NCBI GenBank assembly: GCA_003576535.1
Contig: QXCQ01000234.1
Location: 34,138-98,137, forward strand
DNA: 64,000 nt
Reading direction: 5' to 3'
Origin: Nakamurella silvestris
Lineage (GTDB): Bacteria > Actinomycetota > Actinomycetes > Mycobacteriales > Nakamurellaceae
Part shown: piece after piece, positions 1 to 8,530 of the stretch
Position numbering within the stretch: the stretch's first letter is position 1
How the letters are laid out: each line of letters opens with the position of its first letter
Position numbers and translations under genes: made by a program
The notes under the pieces: generated by a model
The model's input: only the letters and a program-made list of their open reading frames with translations
Databases searched by the model: none
What the model was told of the DNA's origin: nothing

Positions 1-1040
1 GCCGAACCGGTGAAGATCAAGGCGTCCGAACGGTATTCGGTGCCGTCGAGGGCGTCGAGGCGGGCTTTGCGCTCGGTGGCCGTGGCGGCGTCGGAGTCCA
101 GGAAGACGACCAGATCGGCGAAGATCCGCACCTGGGATGTCTTGCGGCCGGCCGCGGTGATCTCGGACCGGACCTCGTCCAGGATCGAACCGACCTGTGT
201 GGTGTCGAAGGGGGTGACGAAGATGACGTCGGCGCTGCGGGCCGCGAAACGGTACGCGGAGGTGACGTGGGCCAAGGCCGTCACCAACGGCTGGCCCTGC
301 GGGGGGCGGGGGACGATCGACGGGCCGCGCACGCTGAAATGCCTGCTGGCGAAGTCGATGTAGTGGAGCTTGTCCCGATCGACGAAACGTCCGGTGGCGG
401 CATCGCGGATCTCGGCGTCGTCCTCCCAGCTGTCCCAGAGTCGACGGACCACCTCGGCGAAATCGGCGGCCTCGTCGAACAGGTCGTCGATCAGGGCGAG
501 GACCTCGGGGGAGGCCAGGTCGGCCGGGTCGAACCCGTCGATCGTCCGGCGTCCGAAATGCTCGGCGTGGGCCGGGCTCGCCGACAGCTGTGCGCGCCAG
601 CCCGCTCGGCCGGTGCTGACGTAGTCGAGGGTGGCGATGCCCTTGGACACATGGAACGGCTCGGTGTGGGTGACGGTGGCCGTCGGCACCAGGCCGATGT
701 GGCTGGTCACCGGGGCGATGCGAGCCGCGGTCAGGACGGCGTCGAGACGGCCGCGGACCTGGTCGTTGCGACCGTCGGGACCGAGCGGGTCGGTGGACTG
801 CAGGCCGAGGGAGTCCTCGATGGTGACGAAGTCGAGCAGTCCTCGTTCGGCGGTGCGGGCCTGGTCGATCCAGTAGTCGGCGGTGAAGAGCAGTTCGGGC
901 TGGGCGGTCGGCTCGCGCCAGGCGGCGGGGTGCCAGCCGGCTCCGTCGAGGGCGACGGCCAGATGCAGCTGTCGGGCCGGGTTCTCGGTCGGGGTGGTCT
1001 CGGCGTCGAGGGCCTCGGGGGCGTCATGCGTGGTGGACAC
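1..1040 (-). CDS. LLM-class flavin-dependent monooxygenase (NtaA/SnaA/DszA type), partial
   Basis: The reverse strand reads open from a GTG at 1040 (AAGG about 6 nt upstream) to the window edge, giving about 346 codons without the C-terminus. The translation shows hallmarks of bacterial-luciferase-like monooxygenases of the NtaA/SnaA/DszA branch: LLDFVTIEDSLG early, SKGIATLDYVSTGRAGWR in the middle, then a DSWEDDAEIRD segment followed by HYIDFASRHFSVRGPSI. These enzymes use FMNH2 supplied by a separate reductase to oxidise small substrates, several of them organosulfur compounds. The gene lies 125 nt downstream of a SAM-IV riboswitch, so a role in sulfur salvage is a reasonable inference; the actual substrate cannot be read from the sequence. 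Family assignment is firm, function is not. Confidence 0.85.
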   Translation of the reverse strand, partial: MSTTHDAPEALDAETTPTENPARQLHLAVALDGAGWHPAAWREPTAQPELLFTADYWIDQARTAERGLLDFVTIEDSLGLQSTDPLGPDGRNDQVRGRLDAVLTAARIAPVTSHIGLVPTATVTHTEPFHVSKGIATLDYVSTGRAGWRAQLSASPAHAEHFGRRTIDGFDPADLASPEVLALIDDLFDEAADFAEVVRRLWDSWEDDAEIRDAATGRFVDRDKLHYIDFASRHFSVRGPSIVPRPPQGQPLVTALAHVTSAYRFAARSADVIFVTPFDTTQVGSILDEVRSEITAAGRKTSQVRIFADLVVFLDSDAATATERKARLDALDGTEYRSDALIFTGS

Positions 1041-1164
1041 GGTCTTACCTTCGTTTCGGTGTGAGACGTGAGGGGGAGGAGGTACTGGCGACTAATTTGA
1101 GCGAAATAGTCAACAAACATCGCCCACGGAACGGCAAGGGATCACCTCGGTGTTGTCTCAAGCG

Positions 1165-1292
1165 GGCCGGAGCTCGCTACATGCTTGCCGAACCTGGATG
1201 GTCCGGCCGGGTTGTCACCTGGAGCACCCCACCACGGAAGAGGGTTGCTGGTCAGCTAGCCAGGGCTTGTCGCTGACACTCATCACCTGCGG
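1165..1292 (-). promoter_or_regulatory. SAM-IV riboswitch
   Basis: Read on the reverse strand, the segment contains in order TGAGTGTCAGCGAC, AAGCCCTGGCTAGCTGACC, AGCAACCCTCTTCCGTGG, TGGGGTGCTCCAGGTGAC and GGCAAGCATG. These are the conserved core of the actinobacterial SAM-IV class, with the same spacing as the Mycobacterium example I recall (CAGCG..AAGCC..GCAACCCTCC..GGGGTGC..GGTGA..GGCAAGC). It sits in the 5' untranslated region of the flavin monooxygenase starting at 1040. Known behaviour of the class is to lower expression when S-adenosylmethionine is abundant. The ends are approximate because helix P1 was not folded by computer. Confidence 0.85.
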
Positions 1293-1354
1293 GCAACGAT
1301 AGCACCGCCGTCATCGGGTCCCAAGTACGGGTGTCCTCCTGTGGCTGTGCGTCG

Positions 1355-1375
1355 GTGCGCCCGGTCCGGGCGCAC
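1355..1375. terminator. perfect GC hairpin, possible terminator
   Basis: GTGCGCCCGG and CCGGGCGCAC form a 10-bp perfect stem around a single T. It lies between the 3' end of the beta-propeller gene (reverse strand, stop at 1621) and the riboswitch, where a terminator for that gene would be expected, although it is 245 bp from the stop and has no T-tract. The rest of 1293-1620 shows no convincing gene; the promoter of the riboswitch transcript should lie here. Confidence 0.4.
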
Positions 1376-1620
1376 GGATGTACCTGGCGGGAGAACGCGA
1401 CGGGGGCGGGGTTTATTCCTGGTCGGTCGGGCCGGCTGTCAGGCGGTCGGCTGCGGGTCCGGTGGCCCGACCTTCTGCACCCGGGTGTTCCGTCCGTCGG
1501 CCGGGTGGCCGTCGGTGGTGGTCGGTTCGAGGGTGGCCACCGAGCGCCCGTCGAGATCCACGAGGGCGGAACGGGTTCGCGGCACTGGCCATGTGGCTGC
1601 TGGCCCGGGCGGGTGCGCCC

Positions 1621-3294
1621 CTAGTCCAACCCGACCGTCGTGCCGCTGATGCTGTCGTAGACGACCACTGCGCCGGGAACCGCTGACACCCAGAGATCAG
1701 CCCCGGCCTCCAGGCCCAGATCCACCGCTGTCGGGGTGGCGTCGCGGGTGAAGGATCCCAGGGCCGTGCCGTCGGCACACGAGGCGAGAACCGTTGCGCC
1801 GAGGGAGGCCATGGCGGAGTTCTCGTCCGGTTGGCAGGACGCCGTGCCGGTCAGGACGAACGGGGTCGACCCGTCCAGCGGATAGGACTTCAGGAGCCCG
1901 GCCTTCCAGGTGATCACCGCGGTGTCGACCACCCGGATGGGCCGCTCGTCGGCGGGCACGCCGAACAGTTCCGCGCCCTCGGCGGAGAACACCTTGCTGG
2001 GTCCGCTCACGGTGCGGTTCACCCCGTCGGCGCTCTCGACCATCGGCACGAAGACCACCGCCGAATCCCGCGAGGCCCGCAGTGATCCCAGGGCGCCCAC
2101 CTGCGCGGTGCCGCCCGAGGTCAGCAGCTCGGACTGGGACTGGTCGCCGAGATCCTGTGTCCAGAAGGCATCGTCACCCGTGGTGCCGGGAACCACCGAG
2201 CGGAGCCGGAGCGTGCCGTCGCAGCGGGACATCTCCAGGATCCGACGTCCGGCCACCGCCGTGGAGACGGCGGATCCGGTGCAGGCCGCGCCGTTGTCGA
2301 GGTCGACGGGACCCAGGTCCGTGCCGTCGGCGAGGCTGATCCGGTTGATCCGCTGCAGCGCCGCGAGGGCGGGGGTCTCCTCGGCCGCGCCGAGCCAGAT
2401 CTCGGTGTCGGTGATCGAGACGATGGGAGGCAGGGAGCCGCCGAGCCACCGGGCCCATCGGGTCTGCCCCGTCACGGCGTCCAACGAGACCAGCCGGGTG
2501 GCGCTGTCGGCGACGGCGGCGTTGATACCGGGCCGGTAGACCAGCACCACGGTCGAACCGTCGGCCGAGGCGGAGGCGGAGAACCCGCGGGCCTGGTCGA
2601 CGGCGAAATGCCAGCGCTGGGCCCCGGTGGCACCGTCGTAGGCCGTCACGGCCGTGGCCTGGGAGACGAGGTACCCGGTCCCGGCGGCGATCAGTCGATC
2701 GGGGTAGTCGAGGAAGCTGCCCTCGGCCGAGCGCCAGCGCGCCGCGGTGACGGAACCCGGAACGACGGCCGGGGTTGCCGCCTCGGCCGTGCTGCGGTCG
2801 GCGGACAGCGGCGGCAGGAAGAGCGCGCAGGCCGCGACGACGACGGCGGCGACCACCCCGGCACCGGCGGCCACGGTCCAGGCCCGGCGGGCCGGCGGTG
2901 CCGCGGCCGGCTCCGTCGCGCCCTTGCGGGGACGCGCGAAGATCAACAGCCCGGCGGAGAGCCAGCAGCAGATCATCACACCGCCGAGTCCGGCCACGGC
3001 GGCCAGCGGAGCGCCGGCGAGAAGATCGTTGACCACCGAGACACCGACGACCGCCGCGGCGATGACGTACAGGGCCAGGGTCTTTCCGAACCGCCGACCC
3101 GGCCGCAGCAGGGTGGCGTAGATCGCCAGCAGCAACCCGGCGCAGGCCGCCAACGGCAGGAAGGTGGCGGTCCGGGCGAAACCCGACACGGCGATGTCGA
3201 CCAGGATCCAGCAGAAGGAGATCAGGGCGACGGCCCAGATCAGGGCACCGGCCAGACGTGGAGGCGAGTTTCGCAGGTAGGTCACTCGGCCCAT
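1621..3294 (-). CDS. membrane protein with extracytoplasmic PQQ-like beta-propeller
   Basis: Predicted 557 aa from ATG 3294 (MGRVTYLRNSPPRLAG). I preferred it to the upstream in-frame ATG at 3447 because the preceding 51 residues look non-coding and this start begins just before the first membrane segment. Four hydrophobic segments in about residues 15-125 and another near 145-165 precede an extracytoplasmic domain with propeller repeats such as VTAYDGATGAQRWHFAV and LVSLDAVTGQTRWARWL, typical of PQQ-like (BamB-like) blades. No PQQ-dependent catalytic residues could be assigned, so it is more likely a binding or scaffold propeller than a dehydrogenase. Physiological role unknown. Confidence 0.7.
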   Translation of the reverse strand: MGRVTYLRNSPPRLAGALIWAVALISFCWILVDIAVSGFARTATFLPLAACAGLLLAIYATLLRPGRRFGKTLALYVIAAAVVGVSVVNDLLAGAPLAAVAGLGGVMICCWLSAGLLIFARPRKGATEPAAAPPARRAWTVAAGAGVVAAVVVAACALFLPPLSADRSTAEAATPAVVPGSVTAARWRSAEGSFLDYPDRLIAAGTGYLVSQATAVTAYDGATGAQRWHFAVDQARGFSASASADGSTVVLVYRPGINAAVADSATRLVSLDAVTGQTRWARWLGGSLPPIVSITDTEIWLGAAEETPALAALQRINRISLADGTDLGPVDLDNGAACTGSAVSTAVAGRRILEMSRCDGTLRLRSVVPGTTGDDAFWTQDLGDQSQSELLTSGGTAQVGALGSLRASRDSAVVFVPMVESADGVNRTVSGPSKVFSAEGAELFGVPADERPIRVVDTAVITWKAGLLKSYPLDGSTPFVLTGTASCQPDENSAMASLGATVLASCADGTALGSFTRDATPTAVDLGLEAGADLWVSAVPGAVVVYDSISGTTVGLD

Positions 3295-3607
3295 TATCGC
3301 CGACCGCGGCGACGCCCCGGACTGCCCCAGGTCTGCTGCCGCGGCGGTCGACGCCGCGGGCAAGGGAGGGGAAAACGGACCGATGTCGGCCTCGATCCTC
3401 CGGTCCGGCCGCACCCGGGAACGATCGGCCCGCTGCGGGTCGAACACTCCGTGATGCGGGTGTGAGCCTTCGGGAACCTATGCTGGGTGTGGCGCGTTGT
3501 ACCCACGCAGGGTCCGAACTGCCATTCGGTAACCTTTCACGACCAGCGACATGATCCGACGCGATATCGGCGGCCGGCGAGACGTCAGGCAAGTAGGAGG
3601 ACTACAC
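3295..3607. other. divergent intergenic region
   Basis: This 313-bp gap separates the leftward propeller gene from the rightward BI-1 gene and must hold both promoters. A TATGCT hexamer at 3479-3484 is a possible -10 for the rightward gene, but no matching -35 is evident. No coding sequence or repeat was recognised. Confidence 0.4.
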
Positions 3608-4405
3608 ATGCAGAACCAGAGCGGCAATCCCGCGTTCCGCAATATCGGGCAGACGGTGGACGCCCAGCGGGCAGCCGCCGCACCCACCGCAGCCAACCTG
3701 CAGGAGATGTACAACCAGCCTGCCTTCAACCCGCCGTCAGGGGTGCGTGAGCGCTTCCTGACCCTGGACGACGTGGTCGCCAAGACCGCCACCGTGCTGG
3801 GTGTGGGGATCGTCGCCGCCCTCGTCACGATCTACTTCGAGGCCTACGCACTGGCCATCCCGGCGCTCATCGTGGGCCTGGTCCTGTCCTTGGTGGTCAT
3901 CTTCAAGCGGTCCACCAACCCGACCCTGATCCTGTCCTACGCGGTCGCCGAGGGTGTGCTGCTCGGCGCGATCACCGGCCTGTTCGAGAGCATCCCCGGC
4001 TACGAGGGCATCGGCCTGCAGGCCCTGGTCGGCACCCTGGGTGTCTTCGGCGGCATGCTGATCGTCTACAAGACCGGCGCCATCCGCGTCACCCCGCGTT
4101 TCACCCGGATGATGCTCGGCGCGCTGATCGGTGTCGCCGTCCTGATGATCTTCCGGCTGCTCGGCAGCATGTTCGGCTTCGCCGAGGGCCTGAGCAGCGG
4201 TGGCCCGATGTCCATCATCATCTCGCTGGTGATCATCGGTGTCGCGGCCTTCACCTTCCTGCTCGACTTCGACCAGATCGACCGCGCCATCATCGCCGGT
4301 GCCCCGGCCAAGACCGCCTGGTACTTCGCCTTCGGCCTGATGATGACCCTGGTCTGGCTGTACATCGAGATCCTGCGTCTGCTGAGCTACCTCCGCCAGA
4401 ACTGA
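3608..4405 (+). CDS. Bax inhibitor-1/YccA family membrane protein
   Basis: 265 aa from ATG 3608, preceded by GTAGGAGG at a good distance; the longer reading frame back to 3551 lacks a ribosome-binding site. The N-terminal 60 residues are polar (MQNQSGNPAFRNIGQTVD), followed by seven hydrophobic segments with the family pattern: FKRSTNPTLILSYAVAEG, a GALIGVAVLMIFRLLG stretch and a C-terminal FDQIDRAIIAGAPAKTAWY loop before the last helix. The family (PF12811, actinobacterial BI-1-like) contains proton-gated calcium leak channels and poorly characterised proteins; in bacteria the role is unsettled. It appears monocistronic. Confidence 0.85.
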   Translation: MQNQSGNPAFRNIGQTVDAQRAAAAPTAANLQEMYNQPAFNPPSGVRERFLTLDDVVAKTATVLGVGIVAALVTIYFEAYALAIPALIVGLVLSLVVIFKRSTNPTLILSYAVAEGVLLGAITGLFESIPGYEGIGLQALVGTLGVFGGMLIVYKTGAIRVTPRFTRMMLGALIGVAVLMIFRLLGSMFGFAEGLSSGGPMSIIISLVIIGVAAFTFLLDFDQIDRAIIAGAPAKTAWYFAFGLMMTLVWLYIEILRLLSYLRQN

Positions 4406-4439
4406 TCAGGGATCTGATCCGGCACCACGCCGACCACCG

Positions 4440-4736
4440 ATGACCGAACAGATGAGCCCGCAGTTCGCCGATGTCCTTCGGCGGCTGCGGGCTCGTTCCG
4501 TCTCCTCCTTCGAAGTGGGGGATCGAGAAGTGCAGATGCGTACTGCCCTGCAGGCCCTGGAGGACCTGACCGCCCGCGCCGAAGGGCGAGCTCGGCACAC
4601 CGTCCCCGAGGTCGAGCCGTACGCGTACGTCGACCAGTTGACGGTCCTGCTGGAGGAGGCCCGGCTGGCCGGGGTGGACCCGGCCGCCGTCCAGGCCCTG
4701 ATGACCGACCTCGCCGCGGACCTCAGCCTCGGCTGA
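4440..4736 (+). CDS. small hypothetical protein (98 aa)
   Basis: The frame from ATG 4440 encodes 98 aa with no membrane segment. It has a leucine- and alanine-rich, probably all-helical composition (VLRRLRAR, LQALEDLTARAEG, QLTVLLEEARLAG, VQALMTDLAADL). It ends 18 bp before the convergent SGNH hydrolase stop. No clear Shine-Dalgarno precedes ATG 4440, so the start is uncertain. Codon use is like its neighbours (G/C at third positions), which supports coding. I do not recognise the family. Confidence 0.5.
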   Translation: MTEQMSPQFADVLRRLRARSVSSFEVGDREVQMRTALQALEDLTARAEGRARHTVPEVEPYAYVDQLTVLLEEARLAGVDPAAVQALMTDLAADLSLG

Positions 4737-4754
4737 CGCCTGCCCGACCCCGGA

Positions 4755-5630
4755 TCAGTGGCTGGCCGGCTCCGCCACGGCCGCGATCGCGGCCGGCAGC
4801 AGTTCCTCGACCGCGCGCCGGTACCCCCGTCCGGAGGGATGGAACCGGTCGCGTGAGAAGAAGTCCGGGTGGTGACGGAAATCCGGGCTGACCAGCCGCG
4901 AGATGCTCACCGCCCGTGCCCCCGCCTTGACCGCCGCCCGCTCCTGCATCCACGCGAGTCGACGGGACCAGGACCCGGCAAGCTGACGCAGCGGCTGCGG
5001 GATCGGCTCGATGACCCCCAGATCCGGGCAGCTTCCGACCACCACGGCCACCCCGCGGGCGGTCAGCAGGTCGATCGCCTCGGTGAGCATCCGGGTCGCG
5101 AAAACGGGGGACACCCGGTCCCGCACGTCGTTCGCCCCGACCACGATCACCACCAGATCAGGCTGTTCGAGCAGGACCTCGCGGGCCTGACGATTCAGGT
5201 CGGCCGACCGTGATCCCACCGTCGCGTGGGTGGAGAGCCGGACCGGCCGGTCGACGCGCTCGGCCAGTTCGCGGGCGAGCATCACCCCGGGCAGTCCGTC
5301 GGCGTCGTCGGCCCCGTAACCGGCGCTGGTCGAGTCGCCGAGCATCGCCATCAACAGCGGTCGGTCGGTCCGGTATGTTCCGGAGCCGCCGTCGTCGGCG
5401 TAGTCGCCGTTCGGCAGGTACACCCCGTCCCGGCGCGGCGGGTCGGCGGCCGCGTCACCGATGGCACGGGCCGCGACGTCGGCCTGGTGCTGCAATCCGG
5501 CCCAGGCCGCGGAGGTGGCGCCCAGGAGCGCACCGACGCCGGCAGCGGCGGTGAACAGGATGCGGGCGCTGGACCCGGCGGGTGTGCCGCCTGGCAGCGG
5601 GAGCGGCTTCGGTGTTTCGAGTGGCTTCAT
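4755..5630 (-). CDS. SGNH/GDSL-type lipase-esterase, exported
   Basis: 291 aa from ATG 5630, with GGAGG 8 nt upstream; a longer frame to 5666 lacks such a site. An N-terminal hydrophobic segment (residues ~20-45, ILFTAAAGVGALLGATSAAWA) suggests export or anchoring. SGNH blocks: block I MLGDSTSAGYG carries the nucleophile Ser, block III VVGANDVRDR carries the oxyanion Asn, and block V DRFHPSGRGYR carries the catalytic Asp-x-x-His pair. The position beside cbs matches the GDSL esterase Rv1075c beside cbs in M. tuberculosis (recalled synteny). Likely acts on ester bonds in the envelope; substrate unknown. Confidence 0.85.
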   Translation of the reverse strand: MKPLETPKPLPLPGGTPAGSSARILFTAAAGVGALLGATSAAWAGLQHQADVAARAIGDAAADPPRRDGVYLPNGDYADDGGSGTYRTDRPLLMAMLGDSTSAGYGADDADGLPGVMLARELAERVDRPVRLSTHATVGSRSADLNRQAREVLLEQPDLVVIVVGANDVRDRVSPVFATRMLTEAIDLLTARGVAVVVGSCPDLGVIEPIPQPLRQLAGSWSRRLAWMQERAAVKAGARAVSISRLVSPDFRHHPDFFSRDRFHPSGRGYRRAVEELLPAAIAAVAEPASH

Positions 5631-5831
5631 GACGGCCTCCGGAAAAAGTGCAGACAGATGACTCAACCGCCGACAACGCCGGGTGATTCCCGCGACGATT
5701 CACTCCTCGGTCACCGGCTGATATCGGACTATCCGCCATCGGCCGATAACCTGGACCGGCAAGCGGTCGAACACCCCCGGGTGTCCCGGTCGTCCAGTCG
5801 ACCTTCTCGTCATCTCTAAGGGGTACCCACC

Positions 5832-7196
5832 GTGCGTTATGCCAACACCGTCGTTGATCTTGTCGGCGGCACGCCGCTGGTCAAGTTGAACTCCTTGACC
5901 AAGGGGCTCAAACCGTTGGTTCTGGCCAAGGTCGAGTACGTGAACCCCGGCGGGAGCGTCAAGGACCGGATCGCGTTGAAGATGATCGTCGCGGCCGAGG
6001 AGTCCGGCGCCCTGAAGCCCGGCGGCACCATCGTGGAGCCGACCAGCGGGAACACCGGGATCGGATTGGCCCTGGTGGCCCAGCAGCGCGGGTACGACTG
6101 CGTCTTCGTCTGCCCCGACAAGGTCAGCGAGGACAAGCAGAACGTCCTGCGCGCCTACGGTGCCCGGGTCGTCGTCTGCCCGACGGCCGTCGCGCCGGAG
6201 GACCCGGACTCCTACTACTCGGTCTCCGACCGCCTCGTGCGGGAGATCCCCGGCGCCTGGAAGCCCGACCAGTACTCCAACCCGATGGGCCCGGCCTCCC
6301 ACTACGAGTCGACCGGCCCGGAGATCTGGGACGACACCGACGGCCGGGTGACCCACTTCGTCACCGGTGTCGGCACCGGCGGCACCATCACCGGCACCGG
6401 CCGCTACCTCAAGGAGAAGTCCGACGGGAAGGTCAAGGTCATCGGGGCCGACCCGGAGGGCTCCGTCTACTCCGGCGGCACCGGTCGGCCGTACCTGGTC
6501 GAGGGGGTCGGTGAGGACTTCTGGCCGACGGCCTACGACCCGACCGTCACCGACGAGATCGTGGCCGTCTCCGACGCCGAGTCCTTCCACATCACCCGTC
6601 GGCTCGCCCGCGAGGAGGGGCTGCTCGTGGGTGGCTCCTGCGGGATGGCCGTCGCGGCCGCGCTCAAGGTCGCCGAGAACCTCACCGAGGACGACATCGT
6701 CGTCGTCCTGCTGCCCGACGGCGGCCGCGGCTACCTGTCGAAGATCTTCTCCGACACCTGGATGGCCTCCTACGGTTTCCTGACCCGTGACGGCGAGGGC
6801 AGTGTCGGCGACATCCTGCGCTCCAAGTCGGGCACCCTGCCGACCCTCGTCCACACCCACCCGAACGAGACGATCCGCGACGCCGTCGAGATCATGCACG
6901 AGTACGGGGTCTCCCAGCTCCCGGTCGTCTCGGCCGAACCGCCCGTCATGGCCGGTGAGGTCATCGGGTCGGTCACCGAGCGGGAACTGCTCAACGGCCT
7001 GTTCACCGGCAAGGCGAACCTGGCCGATGCGGTGAAGTCCCACATGGCCGCGCCGCTGCCGCTCGTCGGCTCCGGCGAGCCGGTTCCGACCCTGCGGGCC
7101 AGTTTCGAGAAGTCCGACGCCGTCATGGTGATCGACGACGGCAAGCCCGCCGGTGTGCTGACCCGGGCCGACCTGCTGGCCTTCCTGGCGCACTGA
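5832..7196 (+). CDS. cbs: cystathionine beta-synthase
   Basis: 454 aa from GTG 5832, with AAGGGG upstream. It is a fold-type II PLP enzyme: the N-terminal half contains NPGGSVKDR with the PLP-binding Lys (about residue 44), the SGNTGIGLA loop and the GTGGTITGTGRYLK phosphate cup. The C-terminal 130 residues form a CBS-domain pair (TLVHTHPNETIRDAVEIM.. and ..SFEKSDAVMVIDDGKPAGVLTRADL). The catalytic core plus tandem CBS matches Cbs rather than the shorter CysK/CysM. It condenses serine (or O-acetylserine) with homocysteine to cystathionine. metB follows at 7249, so the pair can interconvert cysteine and methionine sulfur. Probably one operon. Confidence 0.93.
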   Translation: MRYANTVVDLVGGTPLVKLNSLTKGLKPLVLAKVEYVNPGGSVKDRIALKMIVAAEESGALKPGGTIVEPTSGNTGIGLALVAQQRGYDCVFVCPDKVSEDKQNVLRAYGARVVVCPTAVAPEDPDSYYSVSDRLVREIPGAWKPDQYSNPMGPASHYESTGPEIWDDTDGRVTHFVTGVGTGGTITGTGRYLKEKSDGKVKVIGADPEGSVYSGGTGRPYLVEGVGEDFWPTAYDPTVTDEIVAVSDAESFHITRRLAREEGLLVGGSCGMAVAAALKVAENLTEDDIVVVLLPDGGRGYLSKIFSDTWMASYGFLTRDGEGSVGDILRSKSGTLPTLVHTHPNETIRDAVEIMHEYGVSQLPVVSAEPPVMAGEVIGSVTERELLNGLFTGKANLADAVKSHMAAPLPLVGSGEPVPTLRASFEKSDAVMVIDDGKPAGVLTRADLLAFLAH

Positions 7197-7248
7197 AGTC
7201 CCGTTGCCCCGCTCCACCCACGTATCGCGAAACACGAAATCTGAGGAC

Positions 7249-8427
7249 ATGACGACCGAATTCCCCGGCCCCGCCGGTACCGACATCACCGGCGACGGTT
7301 TCTCCACCCGCGCGATCCATGCCGGTCAGGACCCCGAGCAGCTGACCGGTGCGGTCGCCGTGCCGATCTACCAGACCTCCACCTTCGCCCAGGACGTGGC
7401 CGGCGAGACCAGGGCCGGCTACGACTACACCCGGGCGGGCAACCCGACCCGTACCGCCCTCGAGGTGGCCCTGGCCTCCCTCGAAGGTGCGCGCTTCGGC
7501 CACGCCTTCGCCTCCGGCATGGCGGCCTCCGATGCCCTCCTGCGTGCGGTGCTCAAGCCGGGTGACCACATCGTCATCCCCAACGACGCCTACGGCGGGA
7601 CCTTCCGGCTGATCGACAAGATCTTCAAGCCGTGGGGGATCGAGCACACCTCGGTGCCGCTGGTGGACCTGGACGCGGTCCGGGCGGCGGTCCGCCCCAA
7701 CACCAAGCTGATCTGGTCGGAAACCCCGACCAACCCGCTGCTCTCGGTCTCCGACATCGCCGGGCTGGCTGCCGTCGCCCACGAGGCCGGGGCGAAACTG
7801 GTGGTGGACAACACCTTTGCCTCCCCCTACCTGCAGCAGCCGTTGGCGTTGGGGGCGGACATCGTCCTGCACTCCACCACCAAGTACATCGGCGGACACT
7901 CCGACGTCATCGGCGGCGCGTTGATCACCAACGACCAGCAGCTCTCCGAGGACTTCGACTTCCACGCCAAGTCGATGGGCGGGGTGCCCGGCCCGTTCGA
8001 CGCCTGGCTCACCCTACGTGGCTTGAAAACCCTTGCGGTGCGGATGGATCGGCACTGTGACAACGCAGAAGCCGTGGTGGAGCTGCTGGTCGGTCACCCG
8101 AGGGTCGAGAAGGTCTACTACCCGGGGCTTCCCGGGCACCCGGGCCACGAGGTCGCCAAGTCCCAGATGAGCCGCTTCGGCGGCATGGTGTCCTTCACCG
8201 TCGTCGGCGGCATCGAGGAGGCCATCAAGGTCTGCTCGCGCACACGTCTGTTCCTGTTGGCCGAATCCCTCGGCGGGGTCGAGTCCCTCATCGAGCACCC
8301 GGGTGTGATGACCCACGCCAGTGTCGCCGGATCGGACCTGGAGGTCCCGGCCTCACTGATCCGCCTCTCGGTCGGCATCGAGGACATCGCCGATCTGCTG
8401 ACGGATCTGAAGGACGCGCTGGACTGA
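7249..8427 (+). CDS. metB: cystathionine gamma-synthase
   Basis: 392 aa from ATG 7249 (MTTEFPGPAG); GAGGA lies very close upstream, and an in-frame TTG at 7204 is an alternative without a Shine-Dalgarno. Cys/Met-metabolism PLP enzyme (fold type I): FASGMAA, VVDNTFASPYLQQPL, the PLP lysine in HSTTKYIGGHSD and the C-terminal LAESLGGVESLIEHP / LIRLSVGIEDIADL blocks. The closest remembered relative is mycobacterial MetB, which is also downstream of cbs. It makes cystathionine from an O-acylhomoserine and cysteine; some actinobacterial members also have gamma-lyase activity, which the sequence cannot exclude. Confidence 0.92.
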   Translation: MTTEFPGPAGTDITGDGFSTRAIHAGQDPEQLTGAVAVPIYQTSTFAQDVAGETRAGYDYTRAGNPTRTALEVALASLEGARFGHAFASGMAASDALLRAVLKPGDHIVIPNDAYGGTFRLIDKIFKPWGIEHTSVPLVDLDAVRAAVRPNTKLIWSETPTNPLLSVSDIAGLAAVAHEAGAKLVVDNTFASPYLQQPLALGADIVLHSTTKYIGGHSDVIGGALITNDQQLSEDFDFHAKSMGGVPGPFDAWLTLRGLKTLAVRMDRHCDNAEAVVELLVGHPRVEKVYYPGLPGHPGHEVAKSQMSRFGGMVSFTVVGGIEEAIKVCSRTRLFLLAESLGGVESLIEHPGVMTHASVAGSDLEVPASLIRLSVGIEDIADLLTDLKDALD

Positions 8428-8439
8428 TTTCGTTGTTGA

Positions 8440-8481
8440 GGAGGTTTTCCTCCCCCGGGCAGTCGGGGGAGGAAAACCTCC
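8440..8481 (+). terminator. strong hairpin terminator after metB
   Basis: GGAGGTTTTCCTCCCCC and GGGGGAGGAAAACCTCC form a perfect 17-bp stem around an 8-nt loop, 12 bp after the metB stop. There is no terminal T-tract, as is common in actinobacteria. Its 3' side runs towards the next gene, separating cbs-metB from ilvA. Confidence 0.75.
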
Positions 8482-8530
8482 CGTGCGCGGCGGGATGCGC
8501 GCGGAGACCTCCGGCTGGCAGGATGCGGTC

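Noticed and set aside
267..1064. Forward frames of up to 265 codons in the first kilobase
   Set aside because: The reverse strand encodes a flavin monooxygenase across the same DNA with clear family motifs and a GTG start.
5700..7307. A 535-codon reverse frame opposite cbs
   Set aside because: The forward strand encodes an unmistakable cystathionine beta-synthase; the reverse frame is its codon-bias shadow.
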